Below are positions 31,779-40,256 of a stretch of 64,000 bases of DNA, piece by piece. The stretch is from the NCBI GenBank assembly GCA_029981855.1, contig JARRCS010000001.1, positions 124,001 to 188,000 of the forward strand. The letters are read 5' to 3'. Every line of letters starts with the position of its first letter. Position 1 is the first letter of the stretch. The position numbers and the translations under genes were made by a program. The notes below the pieces were generated by a model, which was given only the letters and a program-made list of their open reading frames with translations, was not told the origin of the DNA and did not search any database. This DNA is from Halanaerobiales bacterium. GTDB lineage: Bacteria; Bacillota; Halanaerobiia; Halanaerobiales; DTU029.

Positions 31779-33048
31779 ATCAACCCTCTTTAACCGTTTG
31801 GCCGGCAATAGGATCTCCATCGTTGAAGGGGAGCCAAATATTACTAGAGATAGAATTTATGCCAATATTGACTGGCTTAACCGTTCCTTTATTCTGGTTG
31901 ATACAGGTGGAATTGAGCCTGCAAACCGGGATATAATTAAGAGCAAGATAAAATATCAGGCCGAACTGGCTATCGAGGAAGCGGAGTTAATATTATTTCT
32001 GGTTGACGGACGGAGCGGTGTAACCCCGACCGATCAAGAGGTTGCCCAGCTCCTGCATAAGGCCAATAAAAAGGTCATTCTGGTTATTAATAAGGTGGAA
32101 GACTTCAGTTCAATCGATGAATTAATCTGGGAGTATTATGCACTCGGTTTTGATGAACCCCTTCCCATCTCGGCGGAGCACGGAAAAAATACCGGAGACC
32201 TTCTGGACAGGATTATCGCCAACCTGCCTGTAAAAGAGGAGGAGCAGGAGGAAGAAGATGTCTTAAATATCGCCATTATCGGTAAACCCAATGTGGGCAA
32301 ATCCTCTCTGGTAAACTATATAGTCGGAGATGAAAGGGTTATTGTAAGTGATATTCCGGGAACAACCAGGGATGCAGTCGATACCCTTGTTGAGAGAGAA
32401 GGTGTTAAGTATAATCTAATCGATACTGCAGGTTTGAGAAGGAAATCCCGGGTTAAGGAGTCGGTCGAGTATTATAGTGTTTTAAGGACTATCAGGGCTG
32501 TTGAACGGGCAGATGCTGTCTTAATACTGATCGATGCTACTGAGGGTGTTACTGCCCAGGATAAAAAGATCGCCGGTTATGCCCATGACAGTGGTAAGGC
32601 GATTGTAATCGGGATTAATAAATGGGATCTGATCGAGAAGGATGAGCGGACGATGGAGCGTTACCGGGATGAGGTCTATTACCAGTTGAAATTTTTAACC
32701 TATGCCCCGGTTACCTTTATCTCCGCCCTGACCGGTGAAAGGGTGGATGAAGCCCTGGAGCTTTTGGAGTATGCTGTTGACCAGAATTCCCTGAGGATCA
32801 AGACCGGCCTGCTGAATGAGGTTCTGGAAGAGGCCATTCAGCTCAGGGAGCCACCAAGCAAGAAGGGAAAAAGACTTAAGTTATATTATGCCACCCAGGT
32901 GGCTACCAATCCACCAACCTTTGCCTTTTTTGTCAATGATCCCAAATTAATGCATTTTGCCTATCAGAGATATCTGGAAAATACCCTGCGCAAGGCCTTT
33001 GGCTTTATCGGTACTTCAATTAGAATCAAATTGAAAGAAAGAGAATGA
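31732..33048 (+). CDS. der: ribosome biogenesis GTPase Der
   Basis: A 438-residue GTPase with two tandem G domains (P-loops GRPNVGKST at about residue 9 and GKPNVGKSS at about 180; DTGG and DTAG switch II; NKVE and NKWD) and a C-terminal KH-like domain. Required for 50S subunit maturation. ATG 31732 with GGAGGTGATT is chosen. It begins inside the DUF512 gene. Der is unusual among GTPases in having two G domains, and both look intact. Confidence 0.97.
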   Translation: MAKPVVAIVGRPNVGKSTLFNRLAGNRISIVEGEPNITRDRIYANIDWLNRSFILVDTGGIEPANRDIIKSKIKYQAELAIEEAELILFLVDGRSGVTPTDQEVAQLLHKANKKVILVINKVEDFSSIDELIWEYYALGFDEPLPISAEHGKNTGDLLDRIIANLPVKEEEQEEEDVLNIAIIGKPNVGKSSLVNYIVGDERVIVSDIPGTTRDAVDTLVEREGVKYNLIDTAGLRRKSRVKESVEYYSVLRTIRAVERADAVLILIDATEGVTAQDKKIAGYAHDSGKAIVIGINKWDLIEKDERTMERYRDEVYYQLKFLTYAPVTFISALTGERVDEALELLEYAVDQNSLRIKTGLLNEVLEEAIQLREPPSKKGKRLKLYYATQVATNPPTFAFFVNDPKLMHFAYQRYLENTLRKAFGFIGTSIRIKLKERE

Positions 33049-33060
33049 AGGAGGAGAGGC

Positions 33061-33681
33061 ATGACTATATTAATGATTTTAATTTTAAGCTATTTTTTGG
33101 GGGCTATTCCCTTTGCCTATATCTTTACCTATTTATTGACCGGAAAGGATGTCAGGAAATATGGGAGTGGAAATGTTGGAGCAACCAATGCATCCAGAGT
33201 TATGGGCTTTAAATACGGTCTTATTGTAGCCGGCCTTGATCTCTTAAAGGGTTTTATTGCGGTTTTAATTGCCCAGACTTTGTTACCTGCAGGCCTACCG
33301 GATTATTTTACCTTTCTGGCGGCCTTAATGGCGATAATTGGCCATAACTGGTCGGTCTTTTTACGGTTTTCCGGTGGCAAGGGGGTTGCCACAACCTTTG
33401 GCATTTTATTAAAATTGATTCCTGTAGTATTTATTGGCTATGCTATTATCTGGTTAGTAACGGTAATCCTGACTAAATACGTATCACTTGCTTCGATAAT
33501 CGGTGCCCTGGCCCTACCCGTCCTGATTTATTACTTAAAGGGTGACTTAAGTCTGGTGGTCTTTTCACTGGCTTTAGCTGGTTTTATCGTTATCAGACAC
33601 CACTCAAATATACGCAGGCTTTTACAAGGCCGTGAAAATCGAATGGATTGGCCACCTGGCGCTAAAAAGGGTGATCTCTGA
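33061..33681 (+). CDS. plsY: glycerol-3-phosphate acyltransferase PlsY
   Basis: A 206-residue PlsY with about five membrane helices; transfers acyl groups from acyl-phosphate (made by PlsX) to glycerol-3-phosphate. Landmarks: SYFLGAIPFAY, GSGNVGATNASR (motif 1), HNWSVFLRFSGGKGVATTFG (motif 2) and IRHHSNIRRLLQGREN (motif 3). 12 bp after der; overlaps gpsA by 1 bp. Confidence 0.96.
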   Translation: MTILMILILSYFLGAIPFAYIFTYLLTGKDVRKYGSGNVGATNASRVMGFKYGLIVAGLDLLKGFIAVLIAQTLLPAGLPDYFTFLAALMAIIGHNWSVFLRFSGGKGVATTFGILLKLIPVVFIGYAIIWLVTVILTKYVSLASIIGALALPVLIYYLKGDLSLVVFSLALAGFIVIRHHSNIRRLLQGRENRMDWPPGAKKGDL

Positions 33682-34706
33682 TGGGAGAGAGGGTTTCAAT
33701 CATCGGGGGTGGTAGCTGGGGAACTGCCATTGCCCAGCTTTTGGCCCGCAATAAGCACCAGCCTTTAATCTATCTCCGGGATAGGGAAGTACAGGATAAT
33801 ATTAATAATAATCATATAAATCAGAAATATTTTCCCGGACATAGACTTCCTACGAGTATCAAGGCGACCCTGGAACTTAAAGAGGCAATCTCTTTTGCTT
33901 CCATAATCATCCTGGCGGTACCAACCCATGCTACCAGGGAGATAATGGAGAAGATGAGCCCTCTGTTGAAGGAGAAACAGGTAATTATTTCAACCGCCAA
34001 GGGATTTGAAGAGGGGAGCCACCTCAGAAATTCGGAGATAATCAGAGAATATACCAACTTACCGGTAGCTGTTCTTTCAGGTCCTACCCATGCCGAGGAA
34101 GTAATCAAAAACCTGCCGACAGCGGTTGTTGTTGCTGCTGAAGAGAGGGTGCTGGCCAATAGAATTCAGGATCTATTGATGTCCCCCGTCTTTAGGGTCT
34201 ATACCAATCCTGACCTGGTCGGTGTTGAAATCGGGGGGGCGATAAAAAATATCATTGCCCTGGCAGCCGGGATAGCCGATGGACTCGGTTATGGGGATAA
34301 CTCCCGGGCGGCCCTGATAACAAGAGGGCTACATGAGATGAGCCGGCTAGGGGTATATTTTGGAGGTAGATTGCTGACCTTTGCCGGGTTAACCGGGATG
34401 GGGGACCTGGTAGTTACCTGTACCAGCAGGCATAGCCGGAACAGGCGTTTGGGGATAATGATCGGTAAGGGATATAAACTTGAAGAGGCTTTAAGGGAGA
34501 TTAACCAGGTTGTTGAAGGGGTTAGAACTGCCAAAGCAGTTTATGAATGGTACCAGCAGGAATCTTTTGATTTTGATCTGCCGATAACCAGTCAGATCTA
34601 TCAGGTTCTTTTTAATAATAAGGACCCGCTTCAAGCTGTAGACGACCTCATGCTCAGGGGGCCGAAACATGAGATTGAAGAGGTAGTAAATGATATTGGC
34701 TGGTAG
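33681..34706 (+). CDS. gpsA: glycerol-3-phosphate dehydrogenase [NAD(P)+]
   Basis: A 341-residue GpsA that supplies glycerol-3-phosphate to PlsY. NAD(P)-binding loop GGGSWGTAIAQ at residues 8-18, AVPTHATR, STAKGFE, SGPTHAEEV, the catalytic lysine in GGAIKNIIALAAGIADGLGYGDNSRAALITRGL, and GLTGMGDLVVTC. Its stop codon lies next to the stem of the terminator. Confidence 0.97.
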   Translation: MGERVSIIGGGSWGTAIAQLLARNKHQPLIYLRDREVQDNINNNHINQKYFPGHRLPTSIKATLELKEAISFASIIILAVPTHATREIMEKMSPLLKEKQVIISTAKGFEEGSHLRNSEIIREYTNLPVAVLSGPTHAEEVIKNLPTAVVVAAEERVLANRIQDLLMSPVFRVYTNPDLVGVEIGGAIKNIIALAAGIADGLGYGDNSRAALITRGLHEMSRLGVYFGGRLLTFAGLTGMGDLVVTCTSRHSRNRRLGIMIGKGYKLEEALREINQVVEGVRTAKAVYEWYQQESFDFDLPITSQIYQVLFNNKDPLQAVDDLMLRGPKHEIEEVVNDIGW

Positions 34707-34735
34707 GAGGGGATTTCACCCCTCTATTTTTTTTT
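34707..34735 (+). terminator. intrinsic terminator after gpsA
   Basis: GAGGGG (34707-34712), loop, CCCCTC (34719-34724), then TATTTTTTTTT. The stem begins right at the gpsA stop codon. Confidence 0.85.
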
Positions 34736-35009
34736 GCCTGAAGGAATTTGTTCTTATTAATGGTAATATTTTAGACTTGCATTCATATATATATATTGAT
34801 ATTTATTTTTCAATGTCCAACAGATTATGTCCAAAAATATTTTATTGATAATATCCTGCAAGTAATAAACTGAATTTAACTTTATCCTGAAGAGAGCATA
34901 TAGTATAAATGCTCATAATTTGAAAAGATTTAAATAAAATTTAGGAGGGATGAGGATAATTTTAGAAAAATATTTTAAGGAAAAAATTTTAGATAAAGGG
35001 GGGAAAGAA
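34736..35009 (+). promoter_or_regulatory. spoIVA upstream region
   Basis: An AT-rich 274-bp stretch with no gene. It contains GAGCAT (34894-34899) and ATGCTC (34909-34914), an inverted repeat around CATATAGT, which resembles a sigma-E -10 box (CATACA-T), though I found no well-spaced -35. A strong AGGAGGG at 34943-34949 sits directly against an in-frame ATG at 34950, 60 nt before the start preferred for spoIVA. Confidence 0.35.
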
Positions 35010-36488
35010 GTGGAAGAGTTTAATATCTATAAGGATATTGCTGAACGTACAAATGGGGACATCTATATCGGGGTTGTTGGCCCTGTACGTACCGGTAAGT
35101 CAACCTTTATCAAGAGATTTATGGAACACTATGTATTACCAATGATTGAAGATAAACATATTAAGGAAAGGGCAAATGATGAACTGCCCCAGAGCTCTGC
35201 AGGTAGAATGATTATGACAACCGAGCCAAAGTTTGTACCTGAAGAGGCTATAAAAATAAGCCTGGACAACAATATCAACTTTAAAGTAAGAATGATCGAT
35301 TGTGTAGGGTATAGCGTTCCGGGGGCTGAAGGCTATGAAGATGATGAGGGGCCTAGAATGGTTTCAACACCATGGTATGATCATGACATACCTTTTCAGG
35401 AAGCAGCCGAGGTAGGTACACATAAGGTTATTAATGAACACTCAACAATAGGCCTTGTTGTGACAACGGATGGAAGTTTTTCTGAAATTCCCAGGCATAA
35501 TTTTGTTATGGCCGAAGAGAGGGTAATTAATGAACTCAAAGAAATAGGAAAACCCTTTATAATTGTTCTAAATTCTGCCAATCCCAATAATGAAGAAACC
35601 AACCATCTGGGTGAAAAATTGAGCGAGAAATATGATGTTCCAGTAATACCGGTCGACTGCCTGCACCTCAAAAAGGGTGATATTGATAGGATTTTAAGGA
35701 AGGTACTCTATGAATTTCCGGTTAAGGAATTCTATATTAACTTACCGGTCTGGTTAAACCAGCTTTCCGAAGAACACTGGCTGCGAAAAAGTTATGATGA
35801 AGCCATTCGTACCTCTGTGAGGAGTGTAGAAAAGATTCGTGATATCGATGATGTCATCGATCAACTAGCAGATCATGAATATACCCAGGAGGTATTTCTG
35901 GAGAATATTGATCTGGGCGAAGGTTTAGCCAGGATAACTATCGGTTTACTGGATAACCTCTATTATCAGATTATAGAGGAAATTACCGGATTCAAGGTCA
36001 ACGATGAGCAGGACCTGCTCGGATTAATTCAGGATTTGAGTTTTGCCAAAAAGGAATATGACAGGGTTTCCCAGGCATTGATAGATGTTCAGGAGAAAGG
36101 TTATGGTATTGTTACCCCATCACTGGCCGATATGAGTTTTGATGAACCTGAATTGATTAAACGGGGTAATCAATTTGGAGTAAAATTGAAGGCTAAAGCT
36201 CCATCAATTCACCTGATCAGAGCAGATATTCAGGCAGAGGTTTCTCCTGTAGTCGGAACGGAGAAACAGTCGGAGGAATTAATCATGTTCTTGCAAAAGG
36301 ATTATGAGGAACATCCCGAGGAAATCTGGGATACGGAATTTCTCGGTCGTTCACTCCATGATATTATGAAGGAGGGTATTTCCAATAAGCTCTATCGTAT
36401 GCCTGAGTCTGTTCAGAGGAAAATAAAAGATACTATAGAGAAGATTGTCAATGAGGGTAGCGGGGGGCTTATCTGTATTATTCTTTAA
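35010..36488 (+). CDS. spoIVA: stage IV sporulation protein A (coat morphogenetic ATPase)
   Basis: A 492-residue SpoIVA, equal in length to the Bacillus protein as I recall it. It polymerises on the forespore surface using ATP and forms the base of the spore coat. The Walker A motif GPVRTGKST lies at about residues 24-32; the rest follows family order and ends in the conserved short C-terminal GGLICIIL membrane-anchoring segment. GTG 35010 with AAAGGGGGG upstream is preferred, since homologues begin with FNIYKDIAERT; the frame is open from 34950. A terminator follows. Confidence 0.94.
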   Translation: MEEFNIYKDIAERTNGDIYIGVVGPVRTGKSTFIKRFMEHYVLPMIEDKHIKERANDELPQSSAGRMIMTTEPKFVPEEAIKISLDNNINFKVRMIDCVGYSVPGAEGYEDDEGPRMVSTPWYDHDIPFQEAAEVGTHKVINEHSTIGLVVTTDGSFSEIPRHNFVMAEERVINELKEIGKPFIIVLNSANPNNEETNHLGEKLSEKYDVPVIPVDCLHLKKGDIDRILRKVLYEFPVKEFYINLPVWLNQLSEEHWLRKSYDEAIRTSVRSVEKIRDIDDVIDQLADHEYTQEVFLENIDLGEGLARITIGLLDNLYYQIIEEITGFKVNDEQDLLGLIQDLSFAKKEYDRVSQALIDVQEKGYGIVTPSLADMSFDEPELIKRGNQFGVKLKAKAPSIHLIRADIQAEVSPVVGTEKQSEELIMFLQKDYEEHPEEIWDTEFLGRSLHDIMKEGISNKLYRMPESVQRKIKDTIEKIVNEGSGGLICIIL

Positions 36489-36513
36489 AAATCAAATAAT
36501 GTATTTTTTTTAA

Positions 36514-36545
36514 GGCTTGAGGTAAAATAACCTTAAGCTTTTTTT
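36514..36545 (+). terminator. intrinsic terminator after spoIVA
   Basis: GCTTGAGGT (36514-36522) and ACCTTAAGC (36530-36538) pair with one G-U, then seven Ts. Confidence 0.8.
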
Positions 36546-36649
36546 ATGCCATTTTTCTAAAAAAATTTTATCTTTTAGCAGGAGATTAGTGATATACCGC
36601 GAATAATAAGAATGTAAGGAGATTTGCTTTGAAAAAGGAGGTGAACTAA

Positions 36650-36949
36650 GTGACTAAGTCTGAATTAATTGACGCCGTTGCTGAAAAGACCGGATTAACT
36701 AAAAAAGATAGTGGTGAAGCTGTAAATGCTGTCTTTGATACCATCGTAGACTTCCTCAGCGCTGAAGCCAGTAAAGATGCTGCTGAACGTGATAGTGTTC
36801 AGATTATCGGTTTTGGTACCTTTGAGGTGAGGGATCGCAGTGAAAGAAAGGGGCGTAATCCTCAGACCGGTGAGGAGATTACTATTCCTGCTAGAACCGT
36901 TCCCGTATTCAGGGCCGGAAAATCCTTTAAAGACTCTGTTGAGGGATAA
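36650..36949 (+). CDS. HU family DNA-binding protein
   Basis: A 99-residue histone-like HU protein: [19 protein letters not shown] at the N-terminus, the beta-arm block [24 protein letters not shown] and [12 protein letters not shown] at the end. Compared with the usual 90-92 residues it carries about 10 extra residues ([13 protein letters not shown]) at the junction between helix 2 and the first strand. GTG start with AAAGGAGGTGAACTAA. Typically abundant, and the position after spoIVA is the same as hbs in Bacillus. Confidence 0.95.
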   Translation: MTKSELIDAVAEKTGLTKKDSGEAVNAVFDTIVDFLSAEASKDAAERDSVQIIGFGTFEVRDRSERKGRNPQTGEEITIPARTVPVFRAGKSFKDSVEG

Positions 36950-36979
36950 TTAAGGGCAAAAATACATAGTTGTTTAATA

Positions 36980-37013
36980 GAAAGGATTAGTATCTAATCC
37001 TTTCTTTTTTTTT
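36980..37013 (+). terminator. intrinsic terminator after HU gene
   Basis: GAAAGGATTAG (36980-36990), TAT loop, CTAATCCTTTC (36994-37004), then nine Ts; a perfect 11-bp stem. Confidence 0.93.
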
Positions 37014-37023
37014 GCTCTAAGAT

Positions 37024-37079
37024 AAAAATAAATAGATGTTTTCGATTTTCCAACATCTCTCCAAGATCTATTTGCAGTT
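37024..37079. repeat. 56-bp palindromic element (minimal form)
   Basis: Left end AAAAATAAATAGATGTT (degenerate) and right end AAGATCTATTTGCAGTT, with TTCGATTTTCC and ATCTCTCC between. It matches the two extremities of the 106-bp element with the interior missing. Confidence 0.6.
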
Positions 37080-37160
37080 TGCTTTAATAGTTTGTTGCGG
37101 AGATACCCGCATAGCTATTTCACCGTTGACATATATTTGATATATAAGGTGGTGGTATCT

Positions 37161-38492
37161 TTGCTCTTTCAGACAAAGGCAAATAGGATCATTCTTTTGG
37201 GTTTAAATGAGATATCGATTAATCTTGCCAGGAAACTGAGCCTTAAAGATGATGTAGTAATCCTGGATAATAAATCCGAATTAGAATATAATATCCCTGA
37301 GGCAGATGTTATAATCGAAAACTTTGAAGACGGGTTAATTTCTACCCTTAATAATTTTCAGATTAACAATATAGCTTGTTTTCTGGCCGTAACGGAAGAT
37401 GATGAATATAATCTTTTTGTTGCTGACTTAGGTAAGAAATTAGGGGCCAAAAGAGCGGCGGCAATGGTTCGTAACTCTGATTATGCGGTAATGAAATCCG
37501 ATATCGACCTGATCTTTAATCCGCATCAAATTTTTATTGATCAGATTAGTAGTAGAATCAGGGACATTCGGCTTTTAAATATCAAGAATTTAATTCCCGG
37601 CAAGGTCAATATAAGTAAATTAATTGTTAAGGATGAAGATCCCTTTTCCTATCTAAGAACCAAAGATCTGGACCTGGAGGGGGGGTTAATAATTGCCATC
37701 CAGCAGGGCAATAGAATTATTTTGCCTGAGCCGGATCTTAAGCTTTTCCCCGGGGATCAGCTCTATATTTTATTTAAGAGAGGTATGGTTAGTTCCTTAC
37801 TGAAGATATTTAAAAAATATAAGCCGAAAAAGAGGCTCTTTATCCTTGGTGGGGGGGATCTGGGGTTAATGCTAATTAACTGCTGGGAAAATATGTTTGA
37901 ACCGATTATAGTTATTGAGCCTGATCTGGAGCAGTGCAATTTTTTAGCCGGTAAACTGGAAAAAATTTTAATAATCCATGGTGAGGGAACGGACCTGCAG
38001 TTATTAAAGGAAGAAGGTTTAGATAAATCATCAGTTTTTCTGGCTATAAGCCGGGATGATCTACAAAATCTATTAAGTAGTTTTGGCGCTAAAAATATTG
38101 GATGTAATAAGGTGATTACCCTGTTATATCACTCGGCCTATAAAGATATGGCCGGTTTATTAAATCTTGACAATGTATTTTCCCTGCCTGATTTAGTTGC
38201 TGACTATGTTATTAACTTTATCAGAACAGGTCTGAAACTGAATAAATACATTCTGGGAGATGAGATCTATACATCCCAGATAACAGTTGGAGAAGACACT
38301 TTACTGGCAAATAGAAAAATAGCTGATCTGCAATTACCCCGGGGTATTCTTATCGGGGTTATAATCAGAGAAAATGAGGTAATTATGCCCGGCGGAGATA
38401 CCCACCTCCTACCCGGTGATAATCTGATTATCTTCTTTTATCGAAAGCTGGAAGATAGGATCTATAATATTTTTAAGAGCAGAGGCAAATAA
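37161..38492 (+). CDS. trkA: Trk potassium uptake regulatory subunit (TrkA)
   Basis: A 443-residue cytoplasmic NAD-binding subunit of a Trk system. Two RCK-N/RCK-C tandem units: first Rossmann fold near residues 8-120, TrkA-C about 150-215, second Rossmann near 225-345 with ILGGGDLGLMLIN, and a last TrkA-C near 365-440. The first Rossmann has GLNEIS in place of the usual GxGxxG, so NAD binding there is doubtful. The start TTG 37161 is chosen since AAGGTGGTGG precedes it; the frame is open from 37092. The channel gene trkH is 1.8 kb downstream, not adjacent. Confidence 0.85.
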   Translation: MLFQTKANRIILLGLNEISINLARKLSLKDDVVILDNKSELEYNIPEADVIIENFEDGLISTLNNFQINNIACFLAVTEDDEYNLFVADLGKKLGAKRAAAMVRNSDYAVMKSDIDLIFNPHQIFIDQISSRIRDIRLLNIKNLIPGKVNISKLIVKDEDPFSYLRTKDLDLEGGLIIAIQQGNRIILPEPDLKLFPGDQLYILFKRGMVSSLLKIFKKYKPKKRLFILGGGDLGLMLINCWENMFEPIIVIEPDLEQCNFLAGKLEKILIIHGEGTDLQLLKEEGLDKSSVFLAISRDDLQNLLSSFGAKNIGCNKVITLLYHSAYKDMAGLLNLDNVFSLPDLVADYVINFIRTGLKLNKYILGDEIYTSQITVGEDTLLANRKIADLQLPRGILIGVIIRENEVIMPGGDTHLLPGDNLIIFFYRKLEDRIYNIFKSRGK

Positions 38493-38514
38493 TATGTATT
38501 AGGAGGGATGCTAA

Positions 38515-38670
38515 TTGGATAAGAAAAAAGAAAAAATGAAGAAAAAAGAAGAAGGTTTAATGCCAGAGGCGGCTTATGATGTAAATGGCCCGGATGATGT
38601 AGAGATTGGCGATGGAATAACCCCCTATGAGATATTAAAGAAAAAGGAGGAGCAAGAGAAAAAAGGGTAA
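38515..38670 (+). CDS. small charged hypothetical protein (51 aa)
   Basis: A 51-residue lysine/glutamate-rich protein, starting at TTG 38515 after AGGAGGGATG, and ending before a strong bidirectional terminator. Middle segment AAYDVNGPDDVEIGDGITPYEILKK is less biased and could be a folded or binding piece. An ATG inside the ribosome site (38509) reads only four codons. I do not recognise it. The good ribosome site and close terminator support a real gene. Confidence 0.55.
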   Translation: MDKKKEKMKKKEEGLMPEAAYDVNGPDDVEIGDGITPYEILKKKEEQEKKG

Positions 38671-38691
38671 AAGCAATCTAAATTTCCCTGC

Positions 38692-38719
38692 AAAAAATGG
38701 CCCGAATGGGCCATTTTTT
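38692..38719. terminator. bidirectional terminator
   Basis: AAAAAATGGCCC (38692-38703), GAAT loop, GGGCCATTTTTT (38708-38719). A-run and T-run on the two sides serve the small + gene and the convergent OsmC-like gene. Confidence 0.9.
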
Positions 38720-38749
38720 CAATATCCACACAGAATATCTTGTCCCTTG

Positions 38750-39157
38750 TTAATCCCAGTTAACGGTGATTATTTCCTCATCCTTTAAAAGGTTAAAGAT
38801 AGTATCTTCCTGAAGCAGGCTTTTCTGGAGACTGGTCAGTTCCTCCGGGGAGGCATTACTATTCAGACGGATGTGGATTGATAATTTGTGGAATTTGTTC
38901 ATCCTATTCGGGTTAATATCCCCTACTATAGTTATATATAAATTTACGAAAGACAGGTTTCTTTTCTCGATGAAAGATTTAATTGTCAGGGTAATGGATC
39001 CGATTAAGGAGGCCAGAAAATATTCGAGGGGGTGGGGGTATCTATTATAATTTTCAAAATCAGCTGTGAAACTTGCATGCAAATGAGGGAAATGGGAGAT
39101 ATTGATCATCATTTCTTCCCTGCCATTCCATTGTCCTTCAACTTTAATCTGTTTCAT
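38750..39157 (-). CDS. OsmC-like family protein
   Basis: A 135-residue OsmC/Ohr-fold protein. HPHLHASFTADFENYNRYPHPLEYFLASLIGSITLTIKSFIEKRNLS corresponds to the strand-helix core of OsmC, but the position of the first peroxidatic cysteine in the helix is Ser (IGSITLT), and the protein contains no cysteine, so it should not be a peroxidase. ATG at 39157 with AGGTGGAG is preferred to an upstream in-frame start. Function unknown. Confidence 0.68.
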   Translation of the reverse strand: MKQIKVEGQWNGREEMMINISHFPHLHASFTADFENYNRYPHPLEYFLASLIGSITLTIKSFIEKRNLSFVNLYITIVGDINPNRMNKFHKLSIHIRLNSNASPEELTSLQKSLLQEDTIFNLLKDEEIITVNWD

Positions 39158-39236
39158 ATTTCTCCACCTACTATTTTTTTTTGCCATTATAGTTTTTCCA
39201 TAAAGACAAGATTTTATGAAGAGGTATATATTTAAC

Positions 39237-39265
39237 TTGCATTAGCTTAAAAAGGGTATTATACT
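39237..39265 (+). promoter_or_regulatory. promoter for DUF89 gene
   Basis: TTGCAT (39237-39242), 17 bp, TATACT (39260-39265). Confidence 0.6.
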
Positions 39266-39301
39266 ATAAAGGGTATTTCTACTAGAAAGAGGTGTAAAAC
39301 T

Positions 39302-40153
39302 ATGAAACTGCAACTGGAGTGTATAGCCTGTATGCTAAGACAGATTGTAGAGGCTGGCAGGATGGCAACTGATGATGAAAAAAAGATCCGGAGGATTATG
39401 GATATATATGCCGGGATGATCCCGGAAATTAATCTATATAAAACTGCTCCAGAAGTAACAGAAGTAATCCATACCTTGATCAAAAAGGAGTTAGGGGTAG
39501 AGGATCCTTATAAAGAATATAAGGATAAGCATATTCAGTTAGCCCTGGACCATTACCCTGTTGTTAAAAAAATTATAGAGAACGCTGATAACACTATCGA
39601 GGCTGCTCTAATTATGGCTGCCACCGGAAATTCCATCGATGCCGGACTTAACCTGAAGGTGAATGTGGTAGAGGTCATTGAATCCGGAATGAAGGATGGC
39701 TTTTATTTTAACGACACTTCTCTTTTTGAAGAGAAACTGAAAAAAGTCAGGAAGCTACTAATTGTTGCTGATAACTCGGGGGAAGCTGTCTTTGATAAAT
39801 TACTTATTGAGGAATTATTAAAACTATATGATCTTGATATTACCTATGCGGTTCGTTCCCGGCCGGTACTCAATGATATTACAGTAAAGGAGGCTAGAGA
39901 AATTGGCCTGGATAGGGTCTCTCATCTGATAGATAGCGGCTGCAGTGCACCGGGGATGTTAATTGAACAGGCCAGTCAACCTTTCATTAAGGCCTTTGCA
40001 GAGGCCGATATTGTTATCGCGAAGGGTCAGGGAAATTATGAAGGGCTCTCTGAAACAGACAGAAGAGTTTTTTATCTCCTGAAGGCAAAGTGTAGTGTAT
40101 TTGCCAGGGAGTTTGGTGCCCCTCAGGGTTCTCTTATCTTTAAATATCTCTAA
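39302..40153 (+). CDS. DUF89 damage-control phosphatase-like protein
   Basis: A 283-residue DUF89 protein (ARMT1-like domain). N-terminal CIACMLRQ contains a Cys pair typical of bacterial members; the metal-binding core is IVADNSGEAVFD with Asp, the RSRPVLNDIT region, and GQGNYEGL. Family members remove phosphate from reactive sugar phosphates and related side products. Its own promoter and AGAGGTG ribosome site indicate a single-gene unit. Confidence 0.85.
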   Translation: MKLQLECIACMLRQIVEAGRMATDDEKKIRRIMDIYAGMIPEINLYKTAPEVTEVIHTLIKKELGVEDPYKEYKDKHIQLALDHYPVVKKIIENADNTIEAALIMAATGNSIDAGLNLKVNVVEVIESGMKDGFYFNDTSLFEEKLKKVRKLLIVADNSGEAVFDKLLIEELLKLYDLDITYAVRSRPVLNDITVKEAREIGLDRVSHLIDSGCSAPGMLIEQASQPFIKAFAEADIVIAKGQGNYEGLSETDRRVFYLLKAKCSVFAREFGAPQGSLIFKYL

Positions 40154-40154
40154 C

Positions 40155-40176
40155 AATAACATAAATTCCTAAGCAT
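40155..40176. repeat. single arm of the fabF-downstream hairpin repeat
   Basis: AATAACATAAATTCC and the following TAAGCAT resemble, in reverse complement, the 5' arm of the hairpin at 14831-14875. No second arm lies here. Confidence 0.4.
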
Positions 40177-40256
40177 TAAAAACATATATTACTTCATACC
40201 CGGTTCCCTTGCCACATATTAATAGTGATAGATGATACTGGGGGAAGGGAATTAGG

